Assembly (NCBI RefSeq): GCF_900496995.4
Contig: NC_044006.1
Coordinates: forward strand, 59,193,204-59,257,203
DNA length: 64,000 bases
Direction of reading: 5' to 3'
Source of the DNA: Aquila chrysaetos chrysaetos
Taxonomy: Eukaryota; Chordata; Aves; Accipitriformes; Accipitridae
Every line of letters begins with the position of its first letter. The first letter of the stretch is position 1. The translations under genes were made by a program, and so were the position numbers. Under the pieces are notes generated by a model, which was not told where the DNA came from, made no database searches, and was given only the letters and a program-made list of their open reading frames with translations. Shown here in pieces: positions 1-9,370 of this stretch.

Positions 1-130
1 GGCGGGAGCGCCATCACAGGGCCGTTCCCTGTCAGCGCCGTTCCGCGCGGCGTCACAAGATGGCGGCAGAGCCCTGGGGCCGGGTCCGCACGGTGGCTGC
101 CGTCTGGCCGGCTTTTCTCGTCAGGAATCA
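1..130. promoter_or_regulatory. CpG-rich promoter-like edge with a YY1 site
   Basis: The window opens in GC- and CpG-rich sequence that falls quickly to ordinary composition after about base 130. At 57-67 lies AAGATGGCGGC, an exact match to the YY1 core that marks many TATA-less vertebrate promoters at or just after the start site. On the + strand the ATG inside this motif opens a 62-codon frame (60-248) that matches nothing I recognise. On the - strand an ATG at 12-14 opens a frame (Met-Ala-Leu-Pro) that leaves the window leftward. The edge could therefore be the start of a + transcript, of a gene running left, or a bidirectional promoter. In human the upstream neighbour of PTF1A is MSRB2, but nothing here resembles its coding sequence. 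Confidence 0.45.
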
Positions 131-2815
131 CCAAAACTCGCAGGAGCTGGCCTGGAAAAAGGTGGAATACACTATTGTTAGTTTGGGGGATGTCTCTGTT
201 CACGCTCAACAGACGTTTGGTCGATTTTGGCAGCGAGGTGCACCATAGTTTCCTTATGAACAGGTCACACTTCAGGACAGGAGTGCAAGGTCTAGGCACA
301 AATTTATTTGTAGTCTTGAGAGGTCTCTGTGACATTGGCCTCTGGAGTTCAAAGGTGGAAGCTGGCCATGCTGTGTCTTCTCTGTTGCCATTTTGGTGGG
401 AGACAGTAACATTTGACTTGAAATGAAGAGAGGCAAAGCTTGGGTACGGAGAGAGAAGAGGGAGCAAAAGGAGATGGCAGCTCCGGGCGCCAGGAGATGA
501 GGTGTCAAGGGCAGAGGGGAGTCTAGGGCAGGGGAGGGAGGGGATGAGGCACTCTCTGAAGTGAGGTGGCATGGACAGGGGCTTCAGCAGGTAACTGGGT
601 TTAGTGAGGGAAGAGATTGGGGTCGCATCATCTCTGAGCATTCAGTAGAGTGTATAACCTGGGTGTCTTTATGGCTCAAGCTGTCATTACTAACATTACA
701 CTGCAAAGCGATGGGGGTATGCTCACCAAGTAAACTCAATTTGCATTTGATAACAGGAAAGAACTGGTGATGCTGTAGCCAAAAGTACACCTTAAAATGT
801 ATTATTGTCCTTCAACTGCTATTCCTAAACAATTGCAGACCCCAAGAATCCAAAATATAGGCAGGCAGCATCTCTGCCCTCTAAAGAAAGGACAATCTGG
901 CGTGTGAAATACCAGGCAGAAGCCCTGGGAATGCAGGAGTTGAGCTGTGAAGACCTGCAGAGGATTTGCAATGAATGTTGGCATGGCATAAAGAGGGCAC
1001 CGAATTCACACGCATTCCCCTAAGCCTTTGTATGCCAGTGCGCAGGGCCAGCTCTCGCTGCCCAGCCCCACAGCCGTAATTAAGGGATTCCCACTCGCCA
1101 CGAACAGGTGCAGCCCCACCCAAACAACAAAGCTGCAGACAAAAGATTACAAATAAGGGCTAAATCCCTCTACTGTACATTGCAGTGGTGAGCAGGGACA
1201 GGTGGCCTAGGGTAATTCGGGTTCAGTCCTCATGCTGGGGTGGGAAACTGCAGCAGCTCATTTGGACTTGAACTGTTATATGATAACTCCTTGTCAGCTC
1301 TGTTGATGGGGAAGCTGATGGAGGCATGGATTAAATCAAACAGCCTGTAAGCTACTGGCAGTGGAATTATTTCTACAAATTTCTGACAGCTTGCAAATAA
1401 AGGCACAGATGAGGGAGAAACTCCTTTCTCCAGCTACCCGTTCCTCACCGGTACTATATGTCATTCATTCATTCAGCTAAAATTGATCATAAGGATCTTG
1501 TACATCAGATGACCATGAGTGTATGCATGCAGTGGATTTACGGTGCGCATGTACCTTTGGGACTCGCTATGTCCAGAAGAGGTCTTGAACATTTCAGTAA
1601 CAAAAAAGAAGCAATTGTCATCTGGTATGATCTTTGATGTTTTCTTGATTTACTGCATTTGTTGTTGCGTTGGATGCGTCCTGCCATCTGTGTCCTGTCT
1701 GTAGGTCTGGAGGAAGGTCTTAACACAGCTCAGGGCTGTGGGCAGCTCAGGTGGATTTCCAGTACTGCAATGTGTAGTACATGGTGCATCAAAACCTTCT
1801 GTCTTGGGTGCATGTGGCTCTGTTACCACAGATGAGAGTGCCCTGCAAACTTTCAAGTGGTTATCCTCACAACACCTGAGAGTGAGTGAAAGGCTGGTCT
1901 TTCCACTTAATAGATAGGGCTGAGTTATGAACCCCTGGATTCCTCTCAATCAACAAAACCACCCAGGCTAAGGTTTAATCAGCGCAGATTATCTTGGTAG
2001 TTGCTAGAGAGCTATAAGCGCGTAAAGAGAGCACTCCAGATTTCGGGAGGCTTTGGAATAATCAGCTTCCTATATCGGGTGTTTTTGGTAGTGTTAAAAA
2101 TCAGCCAGAATAAGCATGGGCCTTGGGGAGTGAGGCACTCAGGTGCTTCAAAACTCTTGCTAGGCATTTGAATCATTTAAATGTCAGAATGCCTTGAAAA
2201 ACATGTAGCTGCCTAAATACTAGTCCTGTAACTTGAAGCTAAATTTTTTTGGTGTCTTCTATTGCCAATGAAATGGGAGTGGCATCTTCAAAGGCCAGCG
2301 CACTCCATCTTAGAAAAGTTCTCTCTTGAGGGTGGTTTGTTACATGCATCTTTTCCCCTTGACTGTTAATGAACACCTTATGCTTAGGGGTGCAGTTACT
2401 TTAACATAGATATAGATGCCCTATCCTATTCTAGATGCTCTCAGGTATCCCACATGGATAGCCTGCATGGAAGCTCCACCTGAGCTTCCAGAATGGTGCC
2501 GGTCTCCTGGGGGTCCTGTGTCATATCTGCGAGCCCCAGGAAATGTCTTGGATACTATATAGTACTTAACAGGATACTAGACCATGTGTGTCATAGTCCT
2601 GTGTGTAAGGAACTGAATGCCTCTCCTAATTAGTGTCCAGCTTTTGACCGGCTGAAGTTTGAGGCAATGATGACTCACACCCTGAGTGACTTGCTTGAGG
2701 ACATTGATGCCAGAGGCGTGTTTACAAGCCCAGAAGGAGCAAAGAAGAGGATCCTGGGAAGTATAAATCCATCAGTGTAACCATGATAATGAGAGTCAAT
2801 TATTAATCAATTTGT
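131..2815. other. Intergenic DNA, nothing recognised
   Basis: Mixed-composition non-coding sequence. Frames are short and interrupted on both strands. No exon pair with good splice signals, no RNA gene and no clear repeat was seen. The 5' part could belong to a non-coding transcript from the promoter-like edge, but no convincing donor or polyadenylation site supports this. Confidence 0.4.
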
Positions 2816-2819
2816 AAGC

Positions 2820-3790
2820 ACATAAGTGATAAGAAGGCAGTAGAACATATCAACTTGGATTAATCAAGAACATATCACTTCAAATTAATTCAGTGTCCTT
2901 ATTTGAAGGACTACCTAGCCAAGTGTATAAAGAGATAGATGTGATATATGTTGACTTTGTTAGTGTCAAAAGCCTTACTCTTCTTACAAACAAAACCGTG
3001 TAATGAGTTCTAAATGAAATTGGGATTAGAATGAGCACATACTGTTTGAATCATACCAAAGCACTCATCCACGGTTCACTGTCAAAGCTGGACGTGCCAA
3101 GTGGGGTCCTGCAGATGCCTGTTTTGGCCCCGATGTTTTCAACAATGAATAGGCTACTGGAAAAGAGAGTACTTAATTCAACTCCTGAGAGCACTGGCTG
3201 GGAGAGGTTACTTTGGAGAGCAGGATCAGGACTCACATTGATCTTCACAGATTGGAGAGCTTGCCTGAAATCAATAAACTGCACTGTAATAAAGACAAAT
3301 ACAAAATGCAGTCTTGGGACAAAAGACAGATCAAATGCATGGTTTGTGAAATGAGGAATAACCGACAAGGCAGCAATAGTGCAGGAATGGATCAACTGGC
3401 TGTTGTGAACCATGCACTAGGTAAAGTGGGATAAAACCTATGCAGAAAAACAAATGTCATTTGCGGATGTATTAGCAGCAGTGTTTTGGGTAAAACACTG
3501 AAGTAATTATTCTGCTCTACTTGGCACTGGTGAGGCTTAGCCTAAGTACAGTGTCTGGTTTTGGACACTACACTTGAAGAAAAGCTACAGGGAAATTAGC
3601 AGCAAACAGCAAAAAATGTTAAGGTGTTTCAAAAGCACACACTGAAGGGATATGGATTTGCTTAGTCTCAGGAAGAGGTCATTGAGAGGAGACAGGAAAA
3701 CAATCCTCATTGTGAGAAAGGTTCTCATAGAGTGGAATGAACAATGTTTTTCCCATGCCTACTGGAAGGTGATTGTAGAAGAGCTACCAG
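2820..3790 (+). repeat. Old CR1-type LINE relic (reverse transcriptase to 3' region)
   Basis: Broken remains of the second reading frame of a CR1 non-LTR retrotransposon. At 2938-2958 the + strand reads D-V-I-Y-V-D-F, the CR1 reverse transcriptase block normally followed by S/A-K-A-F-D. In the same frame at 3100-3135 is S-G-V-L-Q-M-P-V-L-A-P-M, a decayed form of the S-G-V-P-Q-G-S-V-L-G-P block. Further on, in another frame, 3273-3320 encodes N-K-L-H-C-N-K-D-K-Y-K, matching the N-x-x-K-x-N-x-x-K-C-K region. Around 3549-3700 is the decayed end of the frame. The order and spacing of these blocks are those of CR1. Stops and frame changes show it is long dead. The outer limits are approximate. Confidence 0.75.
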
Positions 3791-4870
3791 ACTAGGTAAA
3801 ACAGTACTTTTCATGTGTGGACAACTTCCAAAGAAAATGCAGCATCTCCTTGTGTAGATGTTTTTCATGTCCCTGACTTGGTTAATAATTTGCCAGAAAG
3901 ATAAAAGCCTCAGGGCTAAATGGATGCAGAGATGTGGTTTTGCAATGCCTAAATTGTAGGTGCTGGGCACTCAGCCCCAAGGCTCCTGGTATGGTGGGAG
4001 GTGGGTGATCAACAAAGAATGCAAGAGTGAGCCAGCGGGCTCAGCAAGGAGCCAACAAATGTAAGATGTCTAACCCTGGGCTGGAGAAAAACCTAACTGC
4101 ACTTAGAAGTGGGGCTTGAGGGGAATCCTTTCCTGGAACTGAACAACCACAGCAGGTTCTAGTTAAAAATCATCAAGGTAGTTTTCATGTCATATTACAG
4201 CCAAGACTATTCATCAAAGCACCAACAGTGTAGGATGTCTCCTTGGGAGAGACACTTGTGGGGTTAGATGGTAGCTGACGAAAAGTTTTTGAGGAACATG
4301 GACCCCTAAGGTGCTTTTAAGCCTCTGGTTTTACCTGCATCTCTAAGTCTTGCACCTCTTCCCAAGACAGGAATCATTCATTTAAAACTCAGCTCTACTA
4401 AATAGTATCTAATAATTTTAATAAAAAAACTTGCTGCTGGAGTTCTAAAAGCAATTAGACAAATTCGCAAAAGAGAGAGAAAAATGTATCAAGAGCTCTT
4501 AGACACACAGAAACAATTTCTGGCAAAACGAAGTCCCTGACCTCTTGCCACTGGCACAGGTGGGTAAAGGAACTGGATAGACCTATGCCATGGCCCAGGA
4601 CAGTCATCTCTTTGCTCTTGCGGACTCAACAGAAGATTTTCATGAACAGTTTTAGAACAAAAGAAGGACTCTGCTAACAACACCTGACAAAGTGACAGAG
4701 CAGGAAGGGCATCCCAGCATAGAGGAGGCTTGAAAAATCATCAGGAGGAAGCCTAGGACTGTGAGTACCAGAGTGGCAAAGAAGGAATGAAATCCAGTGT
4801 TAAGGGGTCACTCATTTGGGACGTACAGTAAGAACGTGTGCTATGGCTGTGGTCTCGGTAGTCCTTGCCA
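3791..4870. other. Intergenic DNA between two CR1 relics
   Basis: No gene or clear motif seen. It may hold further decayed CR1 sequence, since it lies between two relics of the same orientation, but no block could be recognised. Confidence 0.35.
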
Positions 4871-4874
4871 CAGA

Positions 4875-5440
4875 AAGGAGGAAAAAGACCTTGGGGCACT
4901 AGTTGATGACAAAGTGGTCATGAGCCGCTGAAGGAACATGGCCATGAAAAGGGTAAATACAACCCTTGCAGTACAAAGTGAGTGGTTCTGGCAGAAAGGC
5001 AAATGCTGACGGCATTCTCCAAGGAGCTGTGAGGACTCTCCCAGATGACTGTGTACAGTTACAGTTCTAGTTGTCCCAGCAGATTAACTCATATGGAGAA
5101 AAGGGCAGGGAAAGGTTGATTTGGGTGATAAAAAAGCAGGGAGTCTAATCCTGAGCTTGGTTTGCTTGCCCTGGCAAAATGAGAGCTGGGAGGGAATGTG
5201 GTGACTGTATATAATAAACCTAAGGGAAAATCCTGTGGAGATTGAGATCATTCGTGGGAACCCACAATCACAGAGGAGCAAATGGGCATAAACCGGGGAG
5301 GAAAAAATCAAGGGAGAAGGTTAGAAAACAGGAGTCTCTAACCCACAAAAAGGAACAGTGACCGGAAAACCTTATCTCTATTTAATCTAGAGCTGGATAT
5401 GTTTATGGAGGAGACGATGTTAACACTGTTGTTTACCGGA
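4875..5440 (+). repeat. Second CR1-type LINE relic (3' end)
   Basis: At 4884-4928 the + strand reads K-D-L-G-A-L-V-D-D-K-V-V-M-S-R, very close to the K-D-L-G-V-L-V-D-x-K-L-x-M-S block near the end of CR1 ORF2. It is followed at once by a stop. The decayed 3' portion follows to about 5440, in the order typical of truncated CR1 3' ends. This block is missing from the relic at 2820-3790 and lies too far from it to be the same contiguous copy without an insertion, so it is more likely an independent insertion. Limits are approximate. Confidence 0.7.
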
Positions 5441-5815
5441 ATGAAAAAGTGCCCTGTTGCCCATTGGGATAGGTCGTTGGGAGTTGTCAAGAATAAAAAA
5501 ATTAAAGCCAAGTCACAGCGCCTCCTGCCAGCTGCTGTTAGGGAGCCTTGGTACCCTTTCTAAAACTGTACAGCGTGTGGCTAGCATCTCATCAACAGTC
5601 ACCTGCTTTGCTTTGTTTCAGCTAACCCTTCTGCAGTTATGGTGATGGTCTTGTATAATTTTTCAAATGAGCGATCCTCTGGCTCAGAGCAGAGTGTTGT
5701 CAGAACCCGGTCTCAAGGAACCATTCCCCCTCCCCATGAGTGGTTTTGTGTATTGGAAAATAAGGGACTCCTTATCAAACGTGCTCTTTACATGCTGCTT
5801 TCCTCCAGCGGCCTT
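5441..5815. other. Intergenic DNA, nothing recognised
   Basis: Ordinary composition leading into the CpG island that starts near 5816. No feature seen. Confidence 0.35.
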
Positions 5816-6011
5816 GCGTACAACCCCCCCCGCGGGGGAGCGGGGAGGGACAGTCCGCGGCCGGTGCCGCGGCGGGCGGGCGGCGCTGGGCAGGGCTCGC
5901 CGCGGCTGCCCCCGGGGGATGCCGCCGGGGGATGCGGGCAGCCCGGGGGAGCCAGCCCCTGCTCCCAGCGCCTTCTGGGCGGTCACAGCCCGTTTAGGAG
6001 CCTGTTCCCTG

Positions 6012-6048
<37 letters not shown>

Positions 6049-6325
6049 GTTGGGTTTGTTGCCGTTCCATTCCGCTGCGGTGCCCTGAAGGAGCCACTGC
6101 GCCCTCCCCGTCCAGCAAAAGCAGCACCCGCCTGGCATCCCGTACCGTGGCTGCCTTTTCCTCCGACCTCCCCTCGCCCCGGGCCCGGCAGGGCAGCCCC
6201 GGCTGGCCCCGCAGGCAGGGCACGGCCCGCCGCGCTCGCACCTGAACCGCTGCCGCAGGAGAAGCCGGGCGGCAGCCGCGGCCCTGCCGCCTCCGCAGCC
6301 GGCGGAGCCTTGAACTCGGCCATCT
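5816..6325. other. CpG island
   Basis: Abrupt rise in G+C and CpG just after 5815, ending near 6325 where AT-rich sequence begins. Several frames stay open only because stop codons are rare in GC-rich DNA. No start-site motif, splice pair or recognisable protein was found. It contains a long guanine run. Confidence 0.6.
6013..6046 (+). repeat. Poly(G) run of 34 bases
   Basis: An uninterrupted run of guanines within the CpG island. It is a candidate for very stable G-quadruplex structure and for wrong length in an assembly. Confidence 0.9.
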
Positions 6326-6726
6326 CCGTTGATTTAAATGATATTAGCTTTGAGCCCTTCTATTGTCGCGCCAATTTAGAAGCTGATGAAACAGTAAATT
6401 GTTGGTGGAAACGTAGGCAGCTTTGTGCTTTGCCAAGCAGGTGCCTGGCGGTTTTAGTCAAGGATTGGTAAATTTACAAGAGTGCAGTGGACGTGCCCTC
6501 CCCGGGCTATTGTGAAATTCAGGGGCGAACAAAGGAGAACGTGAATATTCACACAGCCGCCTTTCAGCGTGTGGCATTGCTCCGCAATGTTTAAAGCGCT
6601 GCGCTTTTTTTTTGTTTTGTTTTGTTTAGGAAGAAAAACCACCAACAAACACAACCACACACCCCCCCCCCCAAATCAGAAAGTACCTGTTTGCGTTTTA
6701 AAGCACATGGAAATCATCCGTGAGCA
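6326..6726. other. AT-rich block leading into the upstream enhancer module
   Basis: Non-coding sequence with a sharp drop in G+C after the CpG island. It holds T-rich simple sequence near 6606-6629 and a C run near 6662-6671. Its position directly before the duplicated module suggests it is part of the same upstream regulatory region of PTF1A, but no specific site is claimed. Confidence 0.35.
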
Positions 6727-6977
6727 ACCATATAATTTGATTTGCTAGGCAATCTGCGAGGCGATTGCACATCATTTATAATGTTCATTGAGCATTTTGC
6801 TTAATTGTGTCTCTTTTTGTAAAGGAAGCACAGCCCCCTCCCGGCTGCGGCCGGCACAAGTGGCCAGATTCCCATGGACCCGCAGACAACCGCCGGCCTT
6901 GCGCGGGGTTTTTCCCAAGCGGAGCCGTCCCCACACGCACGTCTGGGGGGCGAGCAAAGGCCTCAGGTACGAGCTCG
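6727..6977 (+). promoter_or_regulatory. Upstream enhancer module, copy A
   Basis: First of two diverged copies of one module about 8.5 kb upstream of PTF1A. It begins with the 17-mer ACCATATAATTTGATTT (6727-6743), repeated exactly at 7603-7619. An ungapped alignment at offset 876 continues through CGATTGCA (6762-6769) and TCATTT (6772-6777) to about 6790, with 42 of 64 bases identical. The module also holds a PTF1-like bipartite site (6850-6877) and the string CAGGTAC-GAGCTCG (6964-6977). All have counterparts in the same order in copy B. Mouse Ptf1a is known to have a far-upstream autoregulatory enhancer with PTF1 sites. I infer this is the avian counterpart. Confidence 0.6.
6850..6877 (+). 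promoter_or_regulatory. PTF1-like bipartite site A (E-box plus TC-box)
   Basis: An E-box CAAGTG (6857-6862) is followed after four bases by GATTCCCATGG (6867-6877), which contains the TC-box-like ATTCCCA. The centres are 11 bp apart, one helical turn. The PTF1 complex (PTF1A, an E-protein and RBPJ or RBPJL) binds just this kind of pair: the bHLH dimer on CANNTG and RBPJ/RBPJL on TTTCCCA. The same arrangement with the same spacing recurs at 7714-7741. Confidence 0.6.
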
Positions 6978-7602
6978 CTGTCTGAACCCCCTCTGCTCAC
7001 AACCCGCGGCTTCGGCAGGTGCTGCCCGTCCAGGCTGGCGGGTGCCCGGCGATCCTCTCGCCGGGGCGGTGCGTCCCCTGGGCGGCGAGCCCCGGGCTCC
7101 GCAGGTGCGGGACAGGCCCGGCGGCACCGATGCCGGATCGCGGCCGCTTCCCTTTGCCAGCCCCGGGCCCGGGAGAGGAGCTCGGGGAGGAGAGCTGAGA
7201 GCGGCACCAGAAGGGGAGGAAAGACCTCTGCTGCACGACCTCATTGGAGTCGTGTCCCGTCCCCCCCCCCGGCGCTTTACCGTAGCAGGTCGCGCCTCCG
7301 CACGCCGCGCAACCTGAGCGCAGGCCGGCAGCGAGACCGGGAGGCCGCGGGGCGCCTCGGGGCGGGGAGGCGCCGGCCGGCGGAGCCGCCTTTAGCGAGC
7401 CCCTCGCAGCCGGCGACCTCCCGCCTCGTCACGGCCGGCGCCGTTCAGGCCCCTCCACGGAGCGGGCGGCGAAGCCGAGCGGGCCTTAGCTGGGTGGGAG
7501 CGGGGCCGGGGCTGGCAGCCCCTCCGCTCCGGGGAGAGCGCTGCGGCGCAGGGAAGCCGGCAGCCCGCCCGCACCTTTCGCCGGCCGCGGCCGCCCAGCC
7601 GC
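6978..7602. other. CpG-rich spacer between the two modules
   Basis: GC- and CpG-rich DNA separating module copies A and B. Open frames run through it on both strands but have the arginine, proline, alanine and glycine bias of random GC-rich sequence. No gene supported. Confidence 0.5.
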
Positions 7603-7900
7603 ACCATATAATTTGATTTTCCCCTGTGCCCGCAGATCGATTGCAGCTCATTTGTTACATTCAGCGGCTCCTCGCGCCGGGGGAGGGGGGGAGAAGGGCG
7701 GGCCGGGGGAGCCGCCGGCACAAGTGTTGGGATTCCCATGGGCTGTGCCTGCTCTCCAGCTTGCCGCGCTGGCACCCCGGCCCGAGCGGCCGACAGAGGG
7801 GGGTTTGTAGACACGGTGACCTCCGCGATCTCGGCTTGAAAGAGCCTGAAAGGAGGCTCTTTATGGTGCATTACCAGCCCAGCGCCCAGGTACCAGCTCG
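7603..7900 (+). promoter_or_regulatory. Upstream enhancer module, copy B
   Basis: Second copy of the module at 6727-6977. It shares the 17-mer ACCATATAATTTGATTT (7603-7619), CGATTGCA (7638-7645), the bipartite E-box/TC-box site (7714-7741) and CAGGTAC-CAGCTCG (7887-7900). The offset from copy A is 876 at the start, 864 at the bipartite site and 923 at the end, so small insertions and deletions have built up since duplication while the short blocks stayed fixed. This pattern is expected of an old duplication kept by selection on binding sites. Confidence 0.6.
7714..7741 (+). promoter_or_regulatory. PTF1-like bipartite site B (E-box plus TC-box)
   Basis: GCCGGCACAAGTG (7714-7726) is identical to 6850-6862. 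After four unlike bases comes GATTCCCATGG (7731-7741), identical to 6867-6877. The E-box CAAGTG and the TC-box-like ATTCCCA are again one helical turn apart, while the spacer bases differ (GCCA against TTGG). That is how a bipartite protein-binding site should be conserved. Confidence 0.6.
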
Positions 7901-8440
7901 GAGGGGAGGGCGCGCAGCCGGGCCGACCCCGGCTGCAGGTGCCTCCTCCTCCGCCGGGCGTGCGAGGGCCCGGGGCCGCCCCGCCGCCTTTGTGGGGCCG
8001 CCGCCCTGCCGCGCCGCGCTCGCCCCGGTAGCGGCGCCGAGGGGGGAGCGCTTCTGCCCGCCTTATTTATGGGCCTCAGGCGGCGCCGGGAGAAGGGGCG
8101 GGCTCGCCGCGGCCGGGCGGTGGCGGCCGGCTCCGCTCCCTGCGCACCCGCCGCTCCCCGGGCCAGTCCCTGCTCCGGGGGAGCCGCCCGCCGGTCCCGG
8201 GCACCTGCGTCCGGGGCTGCTGGGGCTGCGTGGCCGGGGGGGTGCTGTGGGGCACAGCGCGGAGGCGGTGAGGGCTGGTGGGGCTTTGCTGGCCCGCGGG
8301 AAGCAAAAGAGCTCCCGCAGACGTCTCTGCAAAGCGGTTTTCGTCCTCCAGTGTCTGGCAGCGCACCGACCTGGCCGGTGTCAGGCGTGCGGTGGGACAC
8401 CCTGACGCCCCCAGCGAGGCCTGCGGGTCTCCTCCCCTCG
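7901..8440. other. CpG island downstream of enhancer module B
   Basis: Strongly CpG-rich sequence ending near 8440, where composition returns to AT-rich. Only composition-driven open frames are present. Confidence 0.5.
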
Positions 8441-9370
8441 CCTTCAGAGCAGGAGAGTTGTATAAAAGTTTATTACCAGGAAACACACAATCTGCCAAGG
8501 TTGCACTGAGCAAAGCTTGGTTTAAATTATGCTTTCGAGGGTAAAAAGACCTGAGAAGATGCTATATTTTTCAATTAAATAAAGTGCCATTTCAAGTCAG
8601 GAATTGCAATAGGGTTTGGGGTTTTTTAATCCTTTCCTGGTAAAATACTGTTTGCATAGATATTGGGCCAGTTCTGCTCCTGTCTTCCAAAAGCCTCCTG
8701 CTTCCTTTCTGCATGAAACATTGCATCTCTGAAAGAGTGCAGCACACCAAGGCATCCCAATAGGTGAGCTGGTGAGTTTTATAATCTTGAGGAAAAAAAT
8801 GGCCATACTTGGTATTTGCCCCGCTGTGGCATTATGAGACCTCTTGTTTAACCAAACACTGACAGGGTGGAGGTGAAGATTTGAGAAGAATATTGGGTAG
8901 TGTCTGCATGGAGGAAGGAGGAACTCTCCCAGCTTGTCTTTCCATGCCTGTGGTTTCGTGGCATTGGATTAGCAATAGGAGTTAGGAAAAATATGCAGAT
9001 AACATAAGAGTAGGGGCTGGATTTTAGGCCTGGATGGGAAACCCAACAGACCTGGGGACTTTAGGGGACCTGGGGTTTTACCTTAGCTTTAACTAACAGG
9101 TTTCGTTGTTTTGGAGTATCACATGAGTTTGGAGCTACATCAGAAGACTCTGGACTGAAAGGCAGCATAGGGGTGTGTGGGCCTCACCCCCATCACCTGT
9201 GGCTCCTCTCCACCTTGAACCTCACTGCTGCTCACTTATCCACCTTTTATCCATTTTCCGTCTCCTAACTGCTCAGGGTAAAATGTAGCAGAAAGTAGAA
9301 GCTGGAGCACATACAGATGGGGGGTGTTGAGGGTGGTGGCAGGGGAGCTCAGAGGCATCGAGGGGGGGCC
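8441..9370. other. Intergenic DNA, nothing recognised
   Basis: Ordinary-composition non-coding sequence between two GC-rich domains. No gene, repeat or clear regulatory motif cluster seen. Confidence 0.35.

Noticed and set aside
60-248. 62-codon + strand frame starting in the YY1 motif
   Set aside because: The ATG is part of the YY1 consensus, and the rest matches no known protein. It is kept only as part of the promoter note.
6807-7616. 269-codon open frame on the + strand
   Set aside because: It covers the duplicated regulatory modules and CpG-rich spacer, and its product is low-complexity Arg/Pro/Ala. No homology to any family was recognised.
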